This document shows, in pieces, positions 62,631-64,000 of a DNA stretch of 64,000 nucleotides. A model generated the notes under the pieces. It did not search any database. It saw only the letters and a program-made list of their open reading frames with translations, and was not told the origin of the DNA. The stretch is from assembly GCA_902793405.1 (NCBI GenBank), contig CADBDH010000006.1, forward strand, positions 62,001 to 126,000, given 5' to 3'. This DNA is from an uncultured Bacteroidales bacterium. GTDB lineage: Bacteria > Bacteroidota > Bacteroidia > Bacteroidales > Muribaculaceae. Numbering within the stretch: the first letter of the stretch is position 1; the number at the start of each line of letters is the position of its first letter. The translations under genes and the position numbers were made by a program.

Positions 62631-62752
62631 GCGGATGCTTCTCTAAACTCTAAACCCTAAACTCTAGACTGCGAGCGCAGCTCGCATAATCGCGGATGCT
62701 TCTCTAAACTCTAAACCCTAGACTCTAGACTGCGAGCGCAGCTCGCATAATT
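62631..62752. repeat. Tandem 61-bp repeat, two copies
   Basis: Two head-to-tail copies of a 61-bp unit (62631-62691, 62692-62752) differ at one or two bases. Each contains CTCTAAACTCTAAACCCTA-type CTAAAC runs and a perfect hairpin GCGAGC-GCA-GCTCGC. It is non-coding and lies between the esterase stop and the broken dockerin gene. Confidence 0.8.
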
Positions 62753-62789
62753 AGTTAAATTCGCGAAATTCGTAGTTTTAAATTCGCAG
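62751..62789. repeat. Second copy of the ACGAATT-type dispersed repeat
   Basis: The sequence TTAGTTAAATTCGCGAAA followed by TTCGTAGTTTTAAATTCG resembles one arm of the inverted repeat at 20450-20472 (TTAGTTTAATTCGCGTAA, then TTCGT). It lies directly after the tandem repeat and just past the esterase stop at 62796. Confidence 0.55.
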
Positions 62790-62795
62790 TCTGGT

Positions 62796-64000
<1,205 letters not shown>

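Noticed and set aside
62417-62653. 78-residue plus-strand open frame
   Set aside because: It has low-complexity composition, overlaps the promoter of the minus-strand gene and runs into the tandem repeat; there is no sign of coding.
62631-62752. Telomere-like or CRISPR repeat
   Set aside because: Only two contiguous copies exist with no spacers, and the chromosome context is internal.

Overview
The window is a chromosomal segment from a member of the Bacteroidota, most likely order Bacteroidales. The evidence is Bacteroidota-type promoters (TTG, about 20 bp, then TAnnTTTG), PorZ-family proteins of the type IX secretion system (T9SS), DUF4251 lipoproteins, BspA-type leucine-rich-repeat (LRR) surface proteins, and a division/cell-wall (dcw) cluster joined to a yqeY gene. 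The genus cannot be fixed from the sequence alone. I saw no rRNA, tRNA, CRISPR array, phage or transposase gene.

Layout. 1-5.7 kb (+ strand): the 3' end of a probable AlkZ-related winged-helix protein, a small secreted repeat protein, and the sbcD-sbcC nuclease pair, ending in a strong terminator. 5.7-17.5 kb (- strand): an envelope island with two DUF4251 lipoproteins, three PorZ-like beta-propeller proteins (the second and third are recent duplicates), and a three-gene MBOAT/SGNH polysaccharide O-acetylation operon between the first and second PorZ-like genes. 17.5-20.4 kb: lysS and a membrane acyltransferase. 20.5-37.6 kb: one dense minus-strand dcw cluster in transcriptional order rsmH, ftsL-like, ftsI, murE, mraY, murD, ftsW, murG, murC, ftsQ, ftsA, ftsZ, yqeY, serS. 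mraZ is not at its usual place. 38-41.1 kb (+): lysA, an Lrp/AsnC regulator and a mannose-1-phosphate guanylyltransferase. 41.2-43.2 kb (-): argR, an argC homologue that lacks its catalytic residues, and an ssb without the usual acidic tip. 43.4-45 kb: a patatin-like phospholipase.

45.1-62.4 kb is an accessory region of secreted proteins, most carrying dockerin-like calcium-loop repeats. They are a chitobiase-C-like protein, a triple SUMF1-domain protein, two large BspA-LRR proteins and a small family ending in a VDLGLPSG...WAT domain. One member of that small family is broken by a TGG-to-TGA nonsense codon. The region is littered with a small non-coding element with TTGCAAAAC-containing inverted ends, a dockerin remnant, and palindromic repeats. 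Inside it sits a 1073-residue fused iron-sulfur/flavin oxidoreductase with a structured leader of about 200 nt. The window ends in a CE1-type secreted esterase cut by the edge.

How the genes fit together. The dcw genes make and polymerise lipid II at the septum. MurE has the DNPR motif for meso-diaminopimelate, and lysA just upstream (divergent) consumes the same diaminopimelate. The PorZ-like proteins and the MBOAT/SGNH operon point to surface-glycan handling linked to type IX secretion. The strongest leads are the PorZ triplication around an O-acetylation operon, the apparent ArgC pseudoenzyme beside ArgR, and the dockerin-tagged secretome with its mobile repeats.
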